Of a stretch of 8,433 nucleotides of DNA, positions 6,168 to 8,433 are shown one piece after another. The stretch's first letter is position 1; each line of letters opens with the position of its first letter. A program made the position numbers and the translations under genes. This stretch comes from Synergistales bacterium (GTDB lineage: Bacteria > Synergistota > Synergistia > Synergistales > Aminobacteriaceae), in contig BNVG01000086.1 in assembly GCA_025997935.1 (NCBI GenBank), forward strand, positions 1-8,433. The letters are read 5' to 3'. The notes beneath the pieces were generated by a model, which saw nothing but the letters and a program-made list of their open reading frames with translations, did no database searches and was not told where the DNA came from.

Positions 6168-6500
6168 ATGCGCAAGATTATTCGTTATTGTAACGAAATC
6201 TCAGAAGCGTCAGAGCATTTCAATCATTCGTTCGAAGCCTTGAAGAAATTTTCCGTTTATAAAAATGCCGTCGCTATGTGTGTTCTTCAGATAGGCGAAT
6301 TAACTGCGTTGCTATCAGATGAATTTAAGGCCAATCACGCGGATGTCCCTTGGCAAGATATTCGCGGAATGCGCAATATAGCGGCTCACCATTATGGTAG
6401 TTTCAGCATAGAGTTTCTATGGGATACTATTGAGAATGACATTCCCTATTTGCGCGAGTTTTGCGTTACCAATATGGGAATAATGGGAGATGTTCTCTGA
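6168..6500 (+). CDS. hepT: HepT-type HEPN domain toxin (RNase)
   Basis: A 110-aa all-helical HEPN (DUF86/HepT-like) protein. The RX4HXY motif is intact in RGMRNIAAHHYG: R69 and H74 form the ribonuclease site, and Y76 is the position AMPylated by MntA in studied pairs. N-terminal helices (about 1-50) and the C-terminal helix (about 80-98, ending IPYLREF) fit the family. The usual target is RNA, cytosolic, with growth arrest unless neutralised. It lies 20 bases after the MntA-like gene, the expected toxin-antitoxin pairing. The ATG at 6168 has only a weak SD (GTGAAG); the upstream GTG in a nearby frame is closed by a stop. The toxin has no obvious truncation. About 130 bases after its stop the duplicated PLP 3' end begins. 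Confidence 0.9.
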   Translation: MRKIIRYCNEISEASEHFNHSFEALKKFSVYKNAVAMCVLQIGELTALLSDEFKANHADVPWQDIRGMRNIAAHHYGSFSIEFLWDTIENDIPYLREFCVTNMGIMGDVL

Positions 6501-6627
6501 ATAGACAAAAACATGCTCTTATCTGATAAAGAACGACAGCAGATGTTGTCGCCTTTCGACGAGGTACTTCTTTTTCTTTTGTTTCGCGATGTCGTCTCCG
6601 ACCTTCGTGAGAGACTTGCTGATTGCA

Positions 6628-6672
6628 GACGATATAATCGCCGACATAGCGGCCTCGCTCGACAAGATATAG
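6628..6672 (+). pseudogene. 3'-terminal remnant of a PLP enzyme gene
   Basis: Fourteen codons plus stop identical, apart from one Ser-to-Ala change, to the end of the 4183-5412 gene. The same frame stays open upstream to an ATG at 6589 but shows no recognisable PLP enzyme sequence there. It is a fragment left by duplication or insertion, with no expected product. Confidence 0.55.
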
Positions 6673-6688
6673 AACCTACGCGCGGGTT
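6628..6688 (+). repeat. 61-bp direct repeat, right copy (detached PLP gene 3' end)
   Basis: Near-identical to 5368-5428 (60 of 61 bases). It still encodes DDIIADIAASLDKI and stop in one frame, with Ala for Ser at the mismatch, but the rest of the PLP gene is absent upstream. After base 6688 the sequence runs into TTGCTTTT, unlike the left copy. Confidence 0.95.
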
Positions 6689-6716
6689 TGCTTTTAAGCC
6701 ATGCAAAAGATATAAT
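6688..6716 (+). promoter_or_regulatory. Sigma-70 promoter for rubredoxin
   Basis: TTGCTT (6688-6693) is a fair -35 box, followed by a 17-base spacer and a perfect -10 TATAAT (6711-6716). The -35 starts on the last base of the right repeat copy, so the repeat boundary falls at the promoter edge. Transcription would start near 6723. Confidence 0.6.
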
Positions 6717-6761
6717 ATTTAACGCGAATTTATATAATTTTACGCTAAGGAGATGTGGGAT

Positions 6762-6920
6762 ATGAAAAAATATGTATGTACTGTCTGTGGGTATGTTTAT
6801 GATCCCGCTGTTGGCGACGACGCCGCCGGGATAGCGCCTGGGACGGCGTTTGACGCCCTTCCTGACGGGTGGGCTTGCCCTACTTGCGGCGTGGGCAAGG
6901 ATATGTTCGAGCCGGAATAA
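6762..6920 (+). CDS. Rubredoxin
   Basis: A complete 52-aa rubredoxin, a small cytosolic one-electron carrier with a single Fe(Cys)4 centre. Ligands are C6 and C9 ([12 protein letters not shown]) and C39 and C42 ([15 protein letters not shown]). The [20 protein letters not shown] stretch between them is diagnostic. The length is normal for the family. ATG 6762 is preceded by AAGGAGAT (6747-6754) at good spacing. In anaerobes rubredoxin typically feeds electrons to superoxide reductase, rubrerythrin or flavodiiron proteins for oxygen defence; no partner is encoded in view. It has its own promoter (6688-6716) and a strong terminator (6938-6964), so it appears monocistronic. Confidence 0.96.
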   Translation: MKKYVCTVCGYVYDPAVGDDAAGIAPGTAFDALPDGWACPTCGVGKDMFEPE

Positions 6921-6937
6921 CTTTTAGTGCGAGTCGG

Positions 6938-6964
6938 TCGGCCTTAGGGGCGGCCGATTTTTTT
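6938..6964 (+). terminator. Rho-independent terminator of the rubredoxin gene
   Basis: TCGGCC (6938-6943) pairs perfectly with GGCCGA (6952-6957) around an eight-base loop, followed by seven T residues (6958-6964). It lies 17 bases after the rubredoxin stop. Confidence 0.9.
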
Positions 6965-6994
6965 GCTTTTTTGTAAATGAAATAAATTTTACTA

Positions 6995-7022
6995 TTGACA
7001 CATTTAAGAAACTAAATATAAT
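6995..7022 (+). promoter_or_regulatory. Strong sigma-70 promoter for the substrate-binding protein
   Basis: TTGACA (6995-7000) and TATAAT (7017-7022) both match consensus perfectly, with a 16-base spacer in an AT-rich stretch. Transcription would start near 7029, giving a leader of about 47 bases. Such a promoter suggests abundant expression, as expected for a periplasmic binding protein. Confidence 0.82.
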
Positions 7023-7075
7023 TTCTTTTTATGTTTCGGTTATAAAATTTTGAAAGAGGAAAGAGGTTAAACAAT

Positions 7076-8248
7076 ATGAAAAAGAAAGTTTTGTTGCTTT
7101 GCGCGCTTTTGCTCGTGTCGGCGTTTGCGCTTGGCGTCCCCGCGTCTTGGGCCGCCAATGCCGCGCCCGTCAAGATCGGCTATCTGGCCACTATTACGGG
7201 CGACGGCTCCACCTGGGGTCAGCACGAGCGCGACGGAGCGCTTTTGGCCGTCAAGGAAATCAACGCGAAGGGTGGGCTTTTGGGGCGTCCCGTGGAGCTT
7301 ATCTGCTACGACATCAAGGGCAAGGCCGAGGACGCGGTGAGCGCCATTCGCAGGCTGATATTCGACGATAAGGTCGTGGCGGTCGGCGGGAGCAACTACA
7401 GCGGTATTCAGCTCGCCGTAGCGCCCATAGCCGACGCGCAGAAAATGCCCGTCGTGTCGAGTACCGCGAGCAACCCCGCCGTCACGGTCGACCCCGACAC
7501 GGGCAAGGTTCGCCCCTATATGTTCCGCATCACGTACACCGACCCCTATCAGGGCGCGGTTATAGCGGACTATCTCATCAACAAACTGGGCTCAAAGAAA
7601 TTGGCCGTCATCGGCGACATCGGCGACGCTTATTCCGAGGGTCTGACGGAATTTGTGACAAAGCGCGCGGCGGAGCTCGGCGTCGAGTATAAATTCTGGG
7701 CTTATCGCGGCGGCGACGTGGACTTTCGCGCCCAGATAACCGAGGCCAAGGCGTGGGGCGCGGACGCGGTGGCCCTCACGATGCTCTACAAGGAGATGGG
7801 CCTCGTCATCAAACAGGCCGCCGATCTCGGCTGGAAGCCCTTCTTCATGGGCGGCGACGGATACGGCCCCGGCATCTTCGAGATAGCCGGAGACGCTATG
7901 GAGGGTACGTACTGGGTCTATCCTATGAGCGACGACGACCCGCTTCTCGCCGACCTGATAGCGAAGTACACCAAAGAGTATGGCAACAAGCCCACGGAAA
8001 TCCTGAACATGACGTTTGGGTACGACATTCTCCAGATGATTTTCCACGCCATAACGACGGCCGGCACTGACAACAGCGCGGCCATACGCGACGCGATGGA
8101 GAACACCAAAGACCTCAAAGTCACCCACTTCATATGGACGGTCGACAAAGAGACTCACAACCCCGTCAACAAGCCCGGCGCTATATTGAAGGTAACGGGC
8201 GGCAAGACGGGATATTTAGAGACCTGGACGCCTCAGGTGGCGTTTTAA
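7076..8248 (+). CDS. Branched-chain amino acid-type ABC transporter substrate-binding protein (LivK family)
   Basis: A 390-aa exported type I periplasmic binding protein. Residues 1-26 form a signal peptide: MKKK, a hydrophobic run of Leu/Ala, and an SWA-AN cleavage site. There is no lipobox (LLLC at residues 6-9 lacks the small residue before Cys), so it is probably free in the periplasm. The mature protein starts PVKIGYLATITGDGSTWGQH. Family marks include AVKEINAKGGLLGRPVEL, VVAVGGSNYSG, VVSSTASNPAVT (residues that hold the ligand amino and carboxylate groups in this family), FRITYTDPYQG and KLAVIGDIGDAYSEG. It would bring leucine-type or other amino acids, or related small acids, to an ABC permease; the substrate cannot be read reliably. 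The ATG at 7076 has AGAGG nine bases upstream. A consensus promoter precedes it and a terminator follows. Permease and ATPase genes do not directly follow in this window. Confidence 0.94.
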   Translation: MKKKVLLLCALLLVSAFALGVPASWAANAAPVKIGYLATITGDGSTWGQHERDGALLAVKEINAKGGLLGRPVELICYDIKGKAEDAVSAIRRLIFDDKVVAVGGSNYSGIQLAVAPIADAQKMPVVSSTASNPAVTVDPDTGKVRPYMFRITYTDPYQGAVIADYLINKLGSKKLAVIGDIGDAYSEGLTEFVTKRAAELGVEYKFWAYRGGDVDFRAQITEAKAWGADAVALTMLYKEMGLVIKQAADLGWKPFFMGGDGYGPGIFEIAGDAMEGTYWVYPMSDDDPLLADLIAKYTKEYGNKPTEILNMTFGYDILQMIFHAITTAGTDNSAAIRDAMENTKDLKVTHFIWTVDKETHNPVNKPGAILKVTGGKTGYLETWTPQVAF

Positions 8249-8281
8249 GGGTTTAACGAAAAAAATTAAGGAAATTTTTGT

Positions 8282-8312
8282 AGGGGGCGCGGGTCATTCG
8301 CGCCCCCTTAGT
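8282..8312 (+). terminator. Terminator hairpin after the substrate-binding protein gene
   Basis: AGGGGGCGCG (8282-8291) pairs perfectly with CGCGCCCCCT (8299-8308) around a seven-base loop. The following TTAGTCTT is only moderately U-rich. The very stable stem 33 bases after the stop codon makes termination or 3'-end protection of the upstream mRNA likely. Confidence 0.72.
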
Positions 8313-8326
8313 CTTACGCGCGTCTC

Positions 8327-8335
8327 TGCTATAAT
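8327..8335 (+). promoter_or_regulatory. Extended -10 promoter (TGCTATAAT)
   Basis: TG at 8327-8328, one base, then TATAAT at 8330-8335 is an exact extended -10 element. The -35 region, overlapping the terminator tail, has no good match, as is allowed for this promoter type. It would drive the gene starting at 8372. Confidence 0.55.
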
Positions 8336-8371
8336 CGTCTTTATAAAAACCATATGTTTGGAGGATATTTT

Positions 8372-8433
8372 TTGACGGAAGATTCCAAACTCATCAGAAA
8401 TCTCGATGAGGTATCACATAAAATTTGGGATAG
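8372..8433 (+). CDS. Unknown protein, first 20 codons (3' end outside window)
   Basis: A frame beginning MTEDSKLIRNLDEVSHKIWD if read from TTG 8372, and open to the end of the window. TTG is chosen because GGAGG (8360-8364) lies seven bases upstream. An in-frame ATG at 8354 would add six residues but has no SD and would include the SD site in the coding region. The visible part is hydrophilic and probably helical, with no signal peptide. Too little is present to name a family. The extended -10 element upstream suggests its own transcript, separate from the binding-protein gene. Confidence 0.6.
   Translation, partial: MTEDSKLIRNLDEVSHKIWD

Larger units (their letters stand above)
5429..6627. 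mobile_element. Putative accessory cassette (DUF2442 + MntA/HepT) between 61-bp direct repeats
   Basis: About 1.2 kb visibly richer in A+T than the PLP gene before it, lying between two copies of the PLP gene 3' end. It carries three small same-strand genes typical of accessory or toxin-antitoxin loci. No transposase, integrase or terminal inverted repeats were seen, so the mechanism is unknown. The layout, an intact 3' end at the left and a duplicated 3' end at the right, is what site-specific insertion at a gene end leaves behind. A tandem duplication followed by replacement of the middle would look similar. Bases 5429-5505 hold only the SD of the first gene. Bases 6501-6627 hold no gene I can support. 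Confidence 0.4.

Noticed and set aside
6513..6630. Minus-strand Lys-rich frame resembling a protein C-terminus
   Set aside because: It is short, has no start or SD, and its composition follows from the T-rich plus strand; at most it is decayed sequence.
6513..6722. 69-codon plus-strand frame after HepT
   Set aside because: Its second half reads through the 61-bp repeat out of frame with the PLP codons, it has no SD and resembles no family.
7091..7102. Lipoprotein signal at Cys9 of the binding protein
   Set aside because: LLLC lacks the small residue before Cys, and a good SWA-A signal peptidase I site exists at residues 24-27.

Overview
The window looks like bacterial chromosome of moderate GC, with frequent ATA isoleucine codons, consensus-like sigma-70 promoters and strong Shine-Dalgarno sites. 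The mix of c-di-GMP signalling proteins, a soluble hybrid kinase, a Cys/Met-type PLP enzyme, rubredoxin and an amino-acid-type ABC binding protein fits an anaerobic amino-acid fermenter. I suspect the Synergistota, but this is inference from gene content and style; no taxonomic marker is present.

Bases 1-3744 hold a same-strand signalling cluster. It starts with the 3' end of one HD-GYP protein, followed by a receiver + HD-GYP response regulator. A soluble hybrid histidine kinase (HisKA-HATPase-REC-Hpt) overlaps the regulator by one base. Together the last two genes carry all four phosphoryl-accepting residues of a His-Asp-His-Asp phosphorelay ending on a c-di-GMP phosphodiesterase. A 57-codon orphan gene (3745-3918, minus strand) converges on the kinase with abutting stop codons.

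Bases 3919-4182 are a divergent regulatory region. The minus-strand leader has riboswitch-like architecture: a long-range stem shares bases with an intrinsic terminator that lies just before a perfect Shine-Dalgarno site. The plus-strand side has a sigma-70 promoter, a possible 9-codon leader peptide and an attenuator-like hairpin ahead of the PLP enzyme gene (4183-5412).

Bases 5368-6688 hold an AT-richer accessory cassette: a DUF2442 protein, a MntA-type minimal nucleotidyltransferase antitoxin and a HepT-type HEPN toxin. It is bracketed by a 61-bp direct repeat with one mismatch. The left copy is the real 3' end of the PLP gene; the right copy is a detached duplicate of the same 15 codons plus flank. 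This looks like insertion at, or duplication of, the 3' end of a core gene.

Bases 6689-8433 return to core-like content: rubredoxin (6762-6920) with its own promoter and terminator, a secreted Leu/Ile/Val-type substrate-binding protein (7076-8248) with a consensus promoter and a terminator but no permease genes in view, and the first 20 codons of a further gene read from a TTG start. No rRNA, tRNA, CRISPR array, transposase or integrase was seen.
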